The notes under the pieces: model-generated
The model's input: only the letters and a program-made list of their open reading frames with translations
Told to the model about the DNA's origin: nothing
The model's database searches: none
Translations under genes and position numbers: made by a program
From: Hydrangea macrophylla
Lineage: Eukaryota; Streptophyta; Magnoliopsida; Cornales; Hydrangeaceae
DNA length: 64,000 bases
Assembly: GCA_033977485.1 (NCBI GenBank)
Contig: CM066982.1
Location: 31,784,218-31,848,217 of the forward strand
Direction: 5' to 3'
Part shown: positions 53,971-64,000 of the stretch, in pieces
Numbering within the stretch: position 1 is the first letter of the stretch
How the letters are laid out: each line of letters opens with the position of its first letter

Positions 53971-56092
53971 ATGTGCCATTCTAGCTTTGATTCCTCCTCT
54001 CGGTCGGAGGATGAACAATCACGGTCTGGGATGCCGGATACGAGCCTGGACCCTCCGTCTGCTACACCGTTGGACCACCATAGTGAGGGTAGGATTCGAA
54101 TCTGAGTATCAGATGACAAGTTAGACCAGGAGGCCCCCGTAACCTCCGTTTTGCGCTGTCCGGACGACGAGACGTCGGGAGAGCCTGACCCCGGGGTCGT
54201 GTTCGCCTGTGAGTCTACTCTATCCACATTGCGCGCCCAAGACCTTGGCCGGATCAGGGATAGGTACATCATTCCTGGCGGATGCTCCTTGGCCGTCAAC
54301 CCCGGCGGAGCCCACCTCTACTAGTCAAGCTTTTTCACCCTCTATAAGGATACCCTCATGGCTAGTTTTTGCATTCCCCTCCACCTCGTCGCCCGAGACC
54401 TTCTGATTTACCTCGGGATTGCCCCCAGGCAGTTGGGCCTGAACGGGTGGAGGTTTCTAATGGGGTCGATCTTTCTCTGGCCTCAAGTCTTCGGGTATGA
54501 GCTCACTCTTCACAAATTCTTGTGGGCCCACCGACAGTTCCCTGTTCATAGGGAAGTCGCATTCTTTTCTATAGCAGCTCGGCAGGGGAGAATGATTATA
54601 GTCAACTGCCCGAGCAACAACAAGGGGTGGAAGAACAAGTTCTTCCAAGTGTCCACCCTCGGGCTCTATGATCGGGCCCATGGAATTCAGTTGAGGACCT
54701 CCTGGGCGGGGGAGCTGAGGGGTAAGCCCGCCCGGCGTTTCTCCTTTCACTTTTCCTTGCCTCTGATCATAACCTTGAAACTAACCGTTTTTGTGTTTTG
54801 CTTTACAACGGGATCACTTGATCCTCCGAACATCCTCGAGGTATGCCAGAATCGGATCCAGCACCTGGCCAGCCTACCCACAAACATTTGGAACGTGCTC
54901 ACCTGGACGGGAGATTTCGTCGCCACTTATAGCCTGGACAAGCCCGTTGAAGCTCCAGCATTTCCTCCAATCATTCTTGGTAAGTGATCGGTACCATCTG
55001 GCCTTGGCCCTTTCTCTCTTTTTTTTATTTTTTATTTTTTTATGCATTTTTTGCTATTTCTGCTAGCTTCTGACCGCATGGTTCTCCTGTTCCTTCGCAG
55101 AAATGGGTCCCATGAGAGACCTTGAGCAACTGAGGGCCAGACAGGCTGTCGCTGGCGAAGTTGCTTCCGTGTGGGTTGCGAGAAGCGAAAAGAGACCTGC
55201 CGTTGAGGCCTTGGGCAATGATCGCCCACTCCAGCGGTTAAGGCACGGGCCGCAGGCTCATTTGACGCTAGGGGGGACGTCGACTCTCCCTGTGGTGGTG
55301 GTGGAGGAGGTTGCCCCCTGGGCGGATATACCGTCCGGTATGCCCTTGGGCGAGTCGGTGGAGATCCGGGAAAGGGTCAGACCGATTCTCCTCCCTGGCC
55401 AGGTGGAGATGTGTGCGAATATGTCTCCCGAGGCCTTCCAGAGATGGCTGTACAACCTCTCTCACTTTGTAAGCTTTTCTGACCTTGCTTACTTATCATC
55501 ACCACTCTTTTTATTTATCTCATTTGCTTAGTAACCGACCGGTTTATGTTCGTTACAAGTCGGCTACATGGCTGCTAGTGCTGAGTCCTTCCTGCATTCT
55601 TTGGTCGGGAGGGCCACTGTCGCTGAGGATGCCCTGTCATAAGAACTGGCAGCTGCAGAGGCCAGGGAAACCGCCCTGGCCGTGGAGAAGGATAAGGTTA
55701 AGGGCTTGGCCTTAAGCCTTGGAGCGGCGCAGGCGGAGTTAGCAATCGCCCTAGCACATTAGAAGGCCGCCCGGGTCGTCGTAGCGGATGCCGAGGCCAA
55801 GGCAAAAGCTCTGGCAGAGGCAGCAGTGGCAGGGTCAACGGAGCAGGCCTTTGACAATGGCTTCTTCTAAGGCTACGAGGACTTGAAGCGGAGGCTGGCC
55901 CGGGATCACCTCGAGTGGGACATCTCGTCCTATGAGGGTATTGACTCAGATTACTGGGATGTGGGTCCCACTACTACTGAGGGCGCCGCTGCCTCCAGGA
56001 CTGGACCCACTAAAGACCTTGCCCTTGGTGGGGAGACCGCTCCGGGAGGAGAGGCTGGTGAGACCGAGGATGTGGTCGTGGTGGACGCCTAG
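53971..56092 (+). pseudogene. Antisense ORF of right Tat element (putative gypsy-type transposon domain), spliced
   Basis: Exon 1 (53971-54979) has a Ser/Asp-rich start (MCHSSFDSSSRSEDEQ) and then ASFCIPLHLVARDLLIYLG, LNGWRFLMGSIFLW and NKGWKNKFFQV, the pattern of the plant Transposase_28/putative gypsy-type transposon family. Intron 54980-55100 has a GTAAGT donor and CGCAG acceptor and keeps the frame. Exon 2 is 55101-55468. The second intron starts GTAAGC and ends near 55558, where the acceptor reads AA instead of AG. Exon 3 to 56092 is an Ala/Glu/Lys-rich coiled-coil-like tail. Five in-frame stops occur (near 54103, 54331, 55638, 55760 and 55868), most explainable as C-to-T changes. Function of the family is unknown. 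Confidence 0.75.
54980..55100 (+). other. Intron 1 of antisense ORF
   Basis: GTAAGT at the 5' end, a T-rich body and TTCCTTCGCAG at the 3' end. Joining the exons keeps the reading frame (phase 1). Confidence 0.75.
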
Positions 56093-56969
56093 CCTCTCTT
56101 CCTGTTATGATTCCCTTTATCTGTTGTGTTGTTCTCTCTTCTCCTTTTTTTTTTGGGAGGCTACTACAACTGCCCCTTAGGCAATGTACAAACTATTTTG
56201 CTAATTAATAAAAAGGTCTTTTCTATTAATTGTTTATTGTTGTACTTTGTTTGTACTTACCTGATTGTGATTGCCTGTGCCCGACCGGTTATACGTCCTA
56301 TGGAAACCCTACCTTAGCAAAAGCTTAGGACTGTGACCGGTAAAGAACACTTGGTCTTTTTGGAGACCTGTATTATAGGTCATGCTCGGTATAATGTAGG
56401 ATTCCCGAGCTATTTTTTCGGACATTGTAGGTACCCGGGGCTGTCTAACGGTGGCATCACGTGCCTACCCCATGTCCTGTTGAATGCCTGGTATGATTAC
56501 CAGTTTTGGTCCGGAGTTAAACACCAATATCCCCCTGGCCCCTAAGCTTTTGCTAAGGCGGGTGTTTAGTGAGGGGATTGACCATAGGGAACCGACATCG
56601 AACATGAGTGGTTGTAGGATCTTTTGAGGCTTGCCGTCATCAGCCGTCTAGGGGGATTTGCCCCCATCGTCGGTTGGGAGCCTAAGCGAAGCCAGTGCCT
56701 CGAATTTAAGACCGATGTCTTTTGCCTCAGGTATCAAGCCGAGGTCTTTTGCCTTGGGCATCAAGCCGAGGTCTTTTACCTTGGGTATCAAGTCGAGGTG
56801 TTTTATGCCTTAGGTGTTGAGTCGAGGTCTTTTGTGCACAGCACACTGGTAGTGATCGAATCTTGTAGCAAAATAAAAAAATCTTTATTTCTTTTTTGAA
56901 AAATTGTAATAAATGCTAAAGTAGAGGTACAAATTTCCTAACCAATGCTAACTCGCCCTTATCCAAGTG
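56093..56969. other. Spacer between antisense ORF and pol, with 32-bp repeats
   Basis: No ORF is supported. A poly-T run is near 56147. Repeats described separately lie at 56710-56845. Confidence 0.5.
56710..56845. repeat. 32-bp tandem repeat, about four copies
   Basis: AAGCCGAGGTCTTTTGCCTT recurs with a period of about 32 bp, with drift to AAGTCGAGGTGTTTT in the last copies. Confidence 0.88.
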
Positions 56970-57746
56970 TCATTGAAAGTACTTGCGGAGGTGTTGCACG
57001 TTCCATGGGTGAGATAGATTATTCCCATCCAGAGTCTGTAACCAGTATGTACCCGACCGGGTAACTTGGGTTACCTTGTATGGTCCTTCCCAATTTGGCC
57101 CTAACTTTCCGTGGCTCGGGATTCTGGTAGACTAATTCACCGCCTTAAGAACAAGATCTCCCACCTGAAAGCTGCAGTGTTTCACCTCGTTGTTGAAATA
57201 TCGGGATACCCTCTGCTTGTAGGCTGCCACTTTCAGATATGCTCGATCTCTTTTTTCCTCTATCAAGTCAAACCCTCCTCTAAGAGCTCCTTCATTGCCC
57301 TGCTCGTAGAAATTTTCCACTCGGTAGGTAGGCAACCCGAGCTCCGTAGGGACCACTGCCTCAAACCCGTAGGTAAGTGAGAATGGCTTTTGCCTGTTGC
57401 CACTCGAGGAGTGGTACGGTAGGCCCACAGAAGGGTCGGTAATTCCTCTGCCCAAAGCCCCTTGGCGTTTTCGAGCCTAGTCTTGATTGAATGCAGAATA
57501 GTCCGGTTTGTCACCTCGGCTTAGCTGTTGGCTTGAGGGTGCTCGGGTAGTGTAGTGATTGGATATCCCATATCCCGAGCAGAATTGCTTGAAGACTGAG
57601 GTATCAAACTGCCTCCCGTTATCGCTGATTAGGACCTTGGGAACGCCGAACTGGCTGAGGATATTTCTCTTGATGAAGGTTTCCATCTTCTTCTCGGTGA
57701 TTGTCGCCAAAGGCTCAACTTCTGCCCACTTAGTAAAGTAGTCCAC
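56970..57746 (-). pseudogene. Integrase catalytic core and C-terminal domain (right Tat element)
   Basis: The minus-strand frame from 57746 starts MDYFTKWAEVEPL with the first catalytic Asp, then ISDNGRQFD with the second. The segment that should hold the catalytic Glu is shifted: ANRTILHSIKTRLE-like sequence continues in another frame (57514-57263), and QKPFSLTYGFEAVVPTE follows in a third arrangement (57455-57132). The end, after a TAG at 57132, reads GKLGPNWEGPYKV and HPWNVQHLRKYFQ, the standard Tat pol end, with the stop at 56970. At least two frame changes are needed. It would carry out integration; this copy is inactive. Confidence 0.87.
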
Positions 57747-58985
57747 GGCGATGACAGCGAACTTGACTTGTCATTTCCCCATCGAGAGGGGACAAACAAT
57801 ATCGATGCCCCACTGAACGAACAGCCATGGGCTGAGTATTGGTGTCTGGGGCTCTCCCGGGCGGTTGATCATGGGGGAGTATCTTTGGCATTTTGTCGCA
57901 TCGTTTGACATATTCCTGGGAGTTCCGGGCCATTGTTGGCCAATAATAGCCTTGGGCTTTTTGGGAGAGTGCTCGACCTCCTATGTGGCTTCCACACACA
58001 CCTTCGTGGATTTCATGCAATATTGCTTGGATCTGCATAGGATATATGTAGCGGAGATACGGGATTGAGAACCCTCTTTTGTAGAGTATGCCGTCAACAA
58101 GGTAATACCTCGCCGCCCGGTACTTTACCCGGCCAGATTCTTCCTTCTGGTCTGGTAAAGTACCAGTTGTGAGAAAAGCTGTGATCGGATCCATCCAACA
58201 GTGACTTGAAGTGACCGGTTCAACCTCCACGCCTTCCGAGTTGATCACACTTGGCTCGGGTAAATATTCTATCCTTATCCCGGGCAAGTCTGACTCGGAG
58301 GATGAGGCAAGGCGGGCTAACCGATCGGCTCTCATATTCTCTTCCCTTGGGATCTGCGTGATGGAGAAGCCTCTGAGTTTCTTTGAGACTGTTTGGACAA
58401 GGGCCCAGTAAGCTATCATGTTGTCTTCCCGAGCTTCATACTCTTGGGTGACTTGATTGACTATGAATTGTGAGTTACTGTACCCCTGGACTTGTTGTGC
58501 ACCCATTGATGTAGCAAATTGTAATCCAACTAGTAGGGCTTCGTACTCGGCCTCACTGTTATAGGCCCTGAACCTGAATCGCAAGGCATACTCTAACTGG
58601 ATCCCATCGGGTGTTGTCAGGATGATCCCTGCCCCGCTTCCCTGTTTATTGGGTGGTCCGTCAACATATAATACCCAGGTCGGGATGTCAGGCTGTAGAC
58701 CGGGCGGTAGGATCGGCGGGTCAAGCTCTTCGAGTGCCTCTTCTGGGTACATAAACTCTACTAGGAAATCTGCTACGGCTTGTCCTTTGATAGTCGTTTG
58801 GGGTCGGTAGACGACCTCAAACTCTTCTAGCTCCAGTGCCCATTTAACGAGCCTCCCAGATGTCTCGGGCCTACTTAGGATTCAGCAGAGTGGCTGATCT
58901 ATAAGAACCACGATGATATGGGCCTAGAAGTAGGGGCGGAGTCTCCAGGCAGAGGTGATGAGGGCAAAAGCCAGCTTCTCGATGC
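57730..58985 (-). pseudogene. RNase H and integrase zinc-binding domain (right Tat element)
   Basis: The 340-codon frame at 57730-58752 has TWVLYVDGPPNKQGSGAG at the RNase H start (the catalytic Asp in YVDG), NSEAEYEALLVGLQ with the catalytic Glu, then GYSNSQFIVNQV where Asp is usual before the SQ pair (Asn here), and REENMRADRLARLAS. Next come YLVDGILYKRG and the HHCC region (ILHEIHEGVCGSHIGGRAL, then CDKMPKILPH). The second Cys of the zinc site seems lost through the frame change around 57890. Upstream, 58753-58985 carries the linker before RNase H with two stops. Neighbouring protease-RT is in another frame. Confidence 0.87.
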
Positions 58986-60956
58986 GGGAATATCTACTTT
59001 CGGTGCCTTGGAGTGCCCGACTGGTATAATATACCGGGAACTGTATCCCGTGCTCTTCGCGGATAAGGGCTTAGCTTACTGTCAAAGGTGACACCGCCAA
59101 GAACAAGAATAATTCCTCCTTTGGTACTGGCGTTGAGAGCAGAGAGGTTGACGCCAGGTACTTCTTGAGTTCCTGAAAGGCCTCCTCGCACTCTTCTGAT
59201 CATTGAAAAGCCTTGCGAAAGATCTTGAAAAATGGCAGGCACCGGTCGGTAGCTCGAGAGACAAATTTGTTCAATCCTGCTACCCGTCCGGCCAAACTCT
59301 GAACCTCTTGTTGACCTCGGTGGTCGCATGTTGATGATGGCTTGAATCTTCTCGGGGTTTGCTTTAATTCCCCGTTTGCTGACTAGGTGTCCTAGGAACT
59401 TTTGGGATGAGATGCCAAATATGCACTTGGCTGGGTTCAACCTCATCCCGAACTTCCTTAAGATACTGAAGGCCCTGACCAGGTGCTCGAGATGGTCGGA
59501 CTCATCTTGGCTTTTGACTAGGAGGTCATCAACGTAAACTTCCATTGAACTTTCGATCAGATCTTTGAACATGTGGTTGACCCGGCGTTGATATGTCGTC
59601 TCGGCATTTTTGACACCAAAAGGCATCACTTTGTAATAGTACGTGTTTTGGTCCATGATGAACGAGGCCTTTTCCTCATCCCCGAGATACATATTGATCT
59701 GGTTGTACCCAAAGTAGTCGTCCATAAATGAAAGGAGCGAATAGCCCACCGTTGAATCTACAAGGAGGTCTATCCTGGGTAGTGGATAGCAATATTTGGG
59801 ACATGCCTTGTACAGATCGGTGAAATCTACACACATTCTCCACTTCTCGTTGCTTTTTTTGACCAACACAACATTTGCCAACCAGTCGGGATAGTGGACC
59901 TCTCTGATGGAATTTGCATTTAGGAGTTTTTCAATCTCTTCACGCACTACCGCTTGTCTTCCTGGAGCCATACCCCGTCTCTTCTGCTTGACCGGTCGAA
60001 AGTCCGGGTCGATGTTGGGATGGTGGGATATAACCCGGGGGTCAATCCCAGGTATGTCTTCATGGCTCCAAGCGAAGACGTCCTGACTCTGTTGTAGGAA
60101 CAGGATCAACTCCTTCTTGAGGTCTGGTTGCAAGTTGGCCCCGATGCTGACGAACCGATCGGGAAGCTCAGGGTCCAGCACTGCATGCTCTAGCTCTTCT
60201 GCGAGGCTCATTCCGTCGCTTTTGTCCCTTGTGTCCATCTCCTGGACGCTCAATGTTTCTGTAATGGCTTCCTGGTGTAGGGAGCTAACGTAACAGCTCT
60301 GGGTGGTTGCCTGATTCCCTCGTAAGCTTCGGGGACCATTAGGGGTCGAAAACTTGACCACCAGGCTGTATGTTGACACAACTGCCCTAGCCTTATTGAG
60401 CATTGGTCTCCCCAAGATGACATTGTAGGCCGATGGGACCTCTACCACCATGAAGTTTGCTAGTACAGTGACTTGTTAGGGGCAAGTCCCCATGAGAACT
60501 GGGAGCTCGATTGTCCCAAGCGGTTGGGTGCTTGATCCATTGAAACCTACCAGGGGTGTGGCTATAGGCTATAGTCGATCCCTTGGTAGTCCAAACTGGT
60601 CGAACACGGAAACAAACAGAATGTCAGAGGAGCTACCCGTGTCTACTAACACCCTCTTAACCACATAATTCTCTATAGAGAGCGTCACTACTAGTGGATC
60701 ATTGTGAGGCCAGTGCAGGACCTCTACATCGTTGGACGAGAAGGTCAGTACATCGGTCGGTGGGGAGTTGGTGGATTGGACATGCCAGACATCCAACCAG
60801 GATACCTAGGCATGCCTCTTCCTGGCTGACCGTGAATCCCCTCCCCCCGAAGGTCCTTTGGAGATCACGTTAATTTTCCCGAAGGTTTGTGGTGGCTCAT
60901 GCACTCGGGCATCTTGCCGAGGTCACCTTTCTGCCGTTACAAACTCGGCGAGGTGA
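58986..60956 (-). pseudogene. Protease and reverse transcriptase (right Tat element)
   Basis: The protease region at 60569-60796 has VLVDTGSSSDILF, the aspartic protease active site (DTG). A TAG near 60569 and another near 60452 interrupt the frame. The 485-codon frame at 58994-60451 continues with YNVILGRPMLN and the RT: REEIEKLLNANSIREVHYPDWL, then WRMCVDFTDLYKACPK, SFMDDYFGYNQI and VYVDDLLVKSQ, the YVDD catalytic motif at 59525-59536. The RT palm is complete. Near 59300 a one-base change shifts the frame, after which RFVSRATDRCLPFF-type sequence continues in the neighbouring frame. It is the best-preserved RT of the window but cannot be read through. Confidence 0.9.
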
Positions 60957-60961
60957 CCCTG

Positions 60962-61821
60962 TGTCACACCCCGATTTTTGGAAAGCCAAATAATCAGCAT
61001 AGAACTAAATCTAGACTACTATTCGACTGCCCAACTATCGGAGTGAACACCACGAAGCCCATCCTAATAAAACTTTTTAATGGAAATAGATGTTCTTAAA
61101 AACCTAGTTAAAACATTTGTAATAAATCTCCATTTATGTTTTTAAAACAAAACCACCACATTTCCATTAAAAAAAAACACTCATGCGATTCTGAAAATAC
61201 ACAAATTTATTTTATTAAAGCTGCAACTACTAAATCACTTATATTGAAAAGCGGAAGCTGAATAAACATTTCTAAATTCTCATTAAGAATAAAAATCTTT
61301 TCATTTACAATTAAAGCTTTGAAAGAATAAGCTCTATTACAACCTTTGGTCAGAGCTACTAAACGTCCCAATACCAACTACAATAATGGCCCACAATGCC
61401 AAATAAATGAAAACAAAATGTATGAATTAATACGAATTATTTTCTAAAACAGAACTGAGAGTTTTCTTTAATTTTACCCAAATCCGAATTTGTGTTAGTC
61501 TTCTTTTTTTTTTTCTTCAATTTTCTAAATAACTTATATCTAATCTTTGATATATATATATATATAAATGTATATGTATATATCACTATAGATCCATATT
61601 ATATAAACACCCATCCATACGATTTATTCAAACTATAATGAACACAAATCGAAAATCAATCAAACTACGAATCAACCCTACAAATCTAAATGTTTACTCA
61701 CCGAATTTGGAAAAGCAAGATGATGTTGATGATGGTAAACTCCCTTTTTTTCTCTTCTCTTCTCTTCTCTTTTTCTTCTCCTTCTAGGTGACTAGAGTTG
61801 CCTCTTCTCTCTTTGTCTCTT

Positions 61822-61868
<47 letters not shown>

Positions 61869-62359
61869 AGGCTCCTCTCTTTTTTTTTTCCTAACCCTAG
61901 GATATGCTATCTATCTATATACATATAATACACACACAATACATATATTACTCACACAAATATTAATAATCCCGTTTTTCTTTTTATGGGCTAACAAAAG
62001 AGACCCATATGAGCCCAGAATGTAACACAAACCACTAAAATGGCTAGCCCAAAGGGTACTCATACCCCGGGTACTTAATTTCAATACCAGATACACTATT
62101 TGACACATTCGCGGGCCTGTAAATACTATATAAAAAAAATACATATCAACCCTTCATTTTTTTTCATTTTTTTTTTATAAATTTAAATTAATAAAATGTG
62201 GCATTCAAACTAAAGGGCTCACTAATGATTTAATTTATATGTCCACCAAACACTTAAAATTTTCAAACACGTTTCTTACATAGGCACCCTCATATAATAT
62301 TGCTAACTGAAAATAATAATTAAAATAATTATTTACATAGAAATTTTAGGATTGTTACA
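60962..62359 (-). mobile_element. Solo LTR, chromovirus type, at the gag-pro junction
   Basis: The 1398-bp insertion has a perfect target duplication CCCTG (60957-60961 and 62360-62364). On the minus strand it starts TGTAACAATCCTAAAATTTC and ends CCAAAAATCGGGGTGTGACA, typical of chromovirus LTRs and like the GGGTGTGACA end at 49000. It contains a CT microsatellite (61822-61866) and a TA run (61551-61566). No internal sequence or gene is present. Confidence 0.9.
61822..61866. repeat. CT microsatellite
   Basis: About 22 CT dinucleotides in a row. Confidence 0.95.
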
Positions 62360-62364
62360 CCCTG

Positions 62365-63907
62365 TTCGATCAGCTTCTCAATGGCGATCTTAAGTTTGAA
62401 ACAATCCTCCGTGTCGTGGCCATGGTCTTTATGGTACAGGTAGAATTTGTCCCGATTTCTCTTCCCAAGCAGGCTCCTAAGCTTTATTGGTTGTTGGAGC
62501 ATCCTCTGAGTCTCCGGGACGGCCATGACCTCGTGGATAGGCCAAAAAAGTGGAGTGAAGGTGATTGGGACCTGATCCCGACCACCTCCCTGTTGATCCT
62601 GCTTCAGCTTCTTTCTCGGGCCCATTTCGAAGCCCTCGCGCTTGCACTTAAAACCCGGGGACTCATCTCCTACGAAGCTGGCGCGCTTGGCCTTGAGGAA
62701 TTCCTCCGTGTTGACGTACTTCCCGACCCTCTCTGAGAGTTCCACTAGGGTCGCCACCCTATCTCGGTGGAATAACGTAGCAACTTTGGTGTGTTGAACT
62801 CCCGAGCAGAAGGCCATAATAGCGACCGTTTCGTCTAGGTGGCAGATTTGAAGCCTCTGCTGATTGAAATGGTCAACGTACTCTTTTAGGGATTCTCCTT
62901 TGCGCAGCTTAATGGTCAACAGCTGGGTATCCGGTTACGATTGGTCTTGTATTCCCACGAACTGGTTGATGAAGAGTTTGCTCAATGTCTTGAAGTCATC
63001 GACCATTCGGGGTTTAAGAGCATAGAACCACTGTGTGGCTGGCCCTTTTGAGGGTGCTTGGAAAGGCCAGACATAGTAGTTTTGTCAACGGTAGTGACCA
63101 GCGCCATCTGGGGTTTATAAGACCGGATATGGTCCACCGCGCTTCCCGAACCGTCGTAGGCGTCAAGATATGGTGGTTTGAATTTTCGCAGGACAGGGAA
63201 CCCTGTGACCCGGACGGTAAAGGGGAACTCGGTCTCAGTGTTGGTGTGATCATGGCACGGCTTGCAGCTTAACTGCTCGATTTGCTTCTGCAGATCCTCA
63301 ATCTGGGCCTTGACATCCTTCTGACCAGTCCTCTTCTTCGTATCCGCGCGGTGTGCTGGGTCAGATGAAGAGGTTTCTTCCTTGAAGTGCGTGGTCCTTG
63401 GGGATGAAACTCGTCTCTGGCTCTAGGTAATCGTGTGCCTGAGATCCCGATGGCCAATGGCCGGGGGATCTCTCACCGAATCCTAGGCGGTTTGCCTTTG
63501 TTCTTCCCCACTGGCAGCGTACCTGCTGTTGATGATGTCTCAGGCGTCCCCTGTCCGGCACGGGTGACCTCGGGCGCGTTGTTGGGTCCGTTCGGAAGCC
63601 CACTACGCTCGCCATTCCCGAGCCGTCCCCTTGCCGACGGAGACAATGGCTTAGTGTAATCACGCCTTCGGGGTTTGATCGACTCCTGATCAGGCACGCT
63701 CTTCCTGGGCTGATCATCGAATTGAGATGGCTTGTCCTATTGGGCCAATAGTACTTCGATCTACTGCTGAGTTTGCCGCTGGGCTTCCAGGAGTTGTGCA
63801 AGAGCCGCAGTGACCTGCTCAGAGGTCATGGAGGCAATCGGTCGCTCGGCTTGTGAGTTCTCCGGTCCTATTGGAGTAGTGGTGTTCTTACCCTTCTTCG
63901 AAGACAT
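62365..63907 (-). pseudogene. Gag of right Tat element, broken
   Basis: The start is the ATG ending at 63907 (MSSKKGKN). The N-terminal part is Gln/Pro/Arg-rich and low in complexity with stops near 63730. The core at 62329-62919 has GESLKEYVDHFNQQRL, VAIMAFCSGVQ, HRDRVATLVELSERVGKYVN and the C-terminal FYLYHKDHGHDTEDCFKLK, the Tat version of a zinc-binding Gag tail. Frames change at least twice between 63800 and 62920. The solo LTR at 60962-62359 then separates gag from protease. Gag would form particles; this copy is inactive. Confidence 0.85.
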
Positions 63908-63948
63908 GTTCATCAGTCAATGATTTATTTTCGGGGAAAGCAGTCGTT

Positions 63949-63966
63949 TCCTACAGACAGCGCCAA
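63949..63966 (-). promoter_or_regulatory. Primer binding site of right Tat element
   Basis: The minus strand reads TTGGCGCTGTCTGTAGGA two bases from the LTR end, one change from the TGGCGCCGTCTG form common in Tat elements. I do not assign the tRNA. Confidence 0.65.
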
Positions 63967-63968
63967 AC

Positions 63969-64000
63969 TGATGATGCCAAAATTCGGGTAAGGATAACTT
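63969..64000 (-). repeat. 5' LTR of right Tat element, cut by window end
   Basis: The 32 bases are identical to 52505-52536. The rest of the LTR lies outside the window. Confidence 0.93.

Larger units (their letters stand above)
52505..64000 (-). mobile_element. Right Tat/Retand-like LTR retrotransposon, minus orientation, truncated by window end
   Basis: The left LTR starts TGATGATGCCAAAATTCGGG at 52505, and the same sequence restarts at 63969. A PPT follows the left LTR and a primer-site-like sequence precedes the right one. On the minus strand gag (63907 to 62365), protease-RT-RNase H-integrase (60956 to 56970) follow in gypsy order. Between pol and the 3' LTR is a plus-strand antisense ORF (53971-56092), the Retand layout. 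A solo LTR interrupts the gag-pro junction. Stops and frame changes make it inactive. Base composition is richer in G+C than the rest of the window. Confidence 0.93.

Noticed and set aside
1..64000. tRNA, rRNA or other RNA genes
   Set aside because: Only tRNA-complementary primer sites of 12-18 bases were seen next to LTRs. No cloverleaf or rRNA-like sequence was recognised by eye.

Overview
This window looks like a heterochromatic, gene-poor stretch of a plant nuclear genome, most likely a eudicot. I found no host protein-coding gene and no RNA gene. Nearly all of the 64 kb is a nested stack of LTR retrotransposons of the Ty1/copia and Ty3/gypsy superfamilies, with small MITE-like pieces and microsatellites. 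The plant assignment rests on plant-specific lineages (Tat/Ogre-type gypsy with antisense ORFs, a Tekay/Del-like chromovirus with chromodomain, tRNA-Asp and tRNA-Arg type primer sites) and on plant-like introns. The species cannot be named from the sequence.

Layout from left to right. (1) 1-14.4 kb is the 3' half of a decayed plus-strand Tat-lineage gypsy element: RT end, RNase H and integrase, then a spliced antisense ORF, a polypurine tract (PPT) and the 3' LTR from 13145. A minus-strand copia element (2595-9909, two LTRs, 4-of-5 match in the target duplication) is inserted in its antisense ORF. (2) 14727-35273 is element A, a minus-strand non-autonomous LTR element with a perfect CCATG target duplication and a tRNA-Asp-type primer site. 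It has one long unknown ORF where gag should be and no pol. Element C (17625-31100), an Ogre-type element with 3.3-kb LTRs, is inserted in it; C carries only a gag ORF and several kilobases of tandem repeats, and its LTRs are nearly identical. (3) 35279-35965 is a relict LTR in the opposite orientation. (4) 35966-49000 is the integrase, chromodomain and 3' LTR of a plus-strand chromovirus. Its LTR is split by element B (36879-46663, ATCAC duplication), a second copy of the element A family, which in turn carries an Ogre-type solo LTR (40076-42723, also an ATCAC duplication). (5) 49.0-52.5 kb holds a probable copia-type LTR relic, a possible inverted-repeat DNA element, an unassigned stretch and a MITE. 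(6) 52505-64000 is a minus-strand Tat/Retand-like element with 3' LTR, a plus-strand antisense ORF with its own TATA box and introns, decayed pol, and gag. A 1.4-kb solo LTR sits between gag and protease with a perfect CCCTG duplication. The element's 5' LTR begins at 63969 and runs off the window.

How the parts work together. Elements A and B encode no recognisable replication proteins and C encodes only Gag, so all three presumably depended on enzymes from autonomous relatives elsewhere. The nesting gives a relative chronology: chromovirus before B before its solo LTR, and A before C. The A LTRs differ at about 1.5% of sites and the C LTRs at about 0.4% by hand count, which agrees with that order. 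The most unusual items are the conserved 569-codon ORF of the A/B family, the triple PPT-like C-runs in that family, and the Ogre-type tandem repeats, whose monomers carry dyads and in one array a copy of the element's own PPT.
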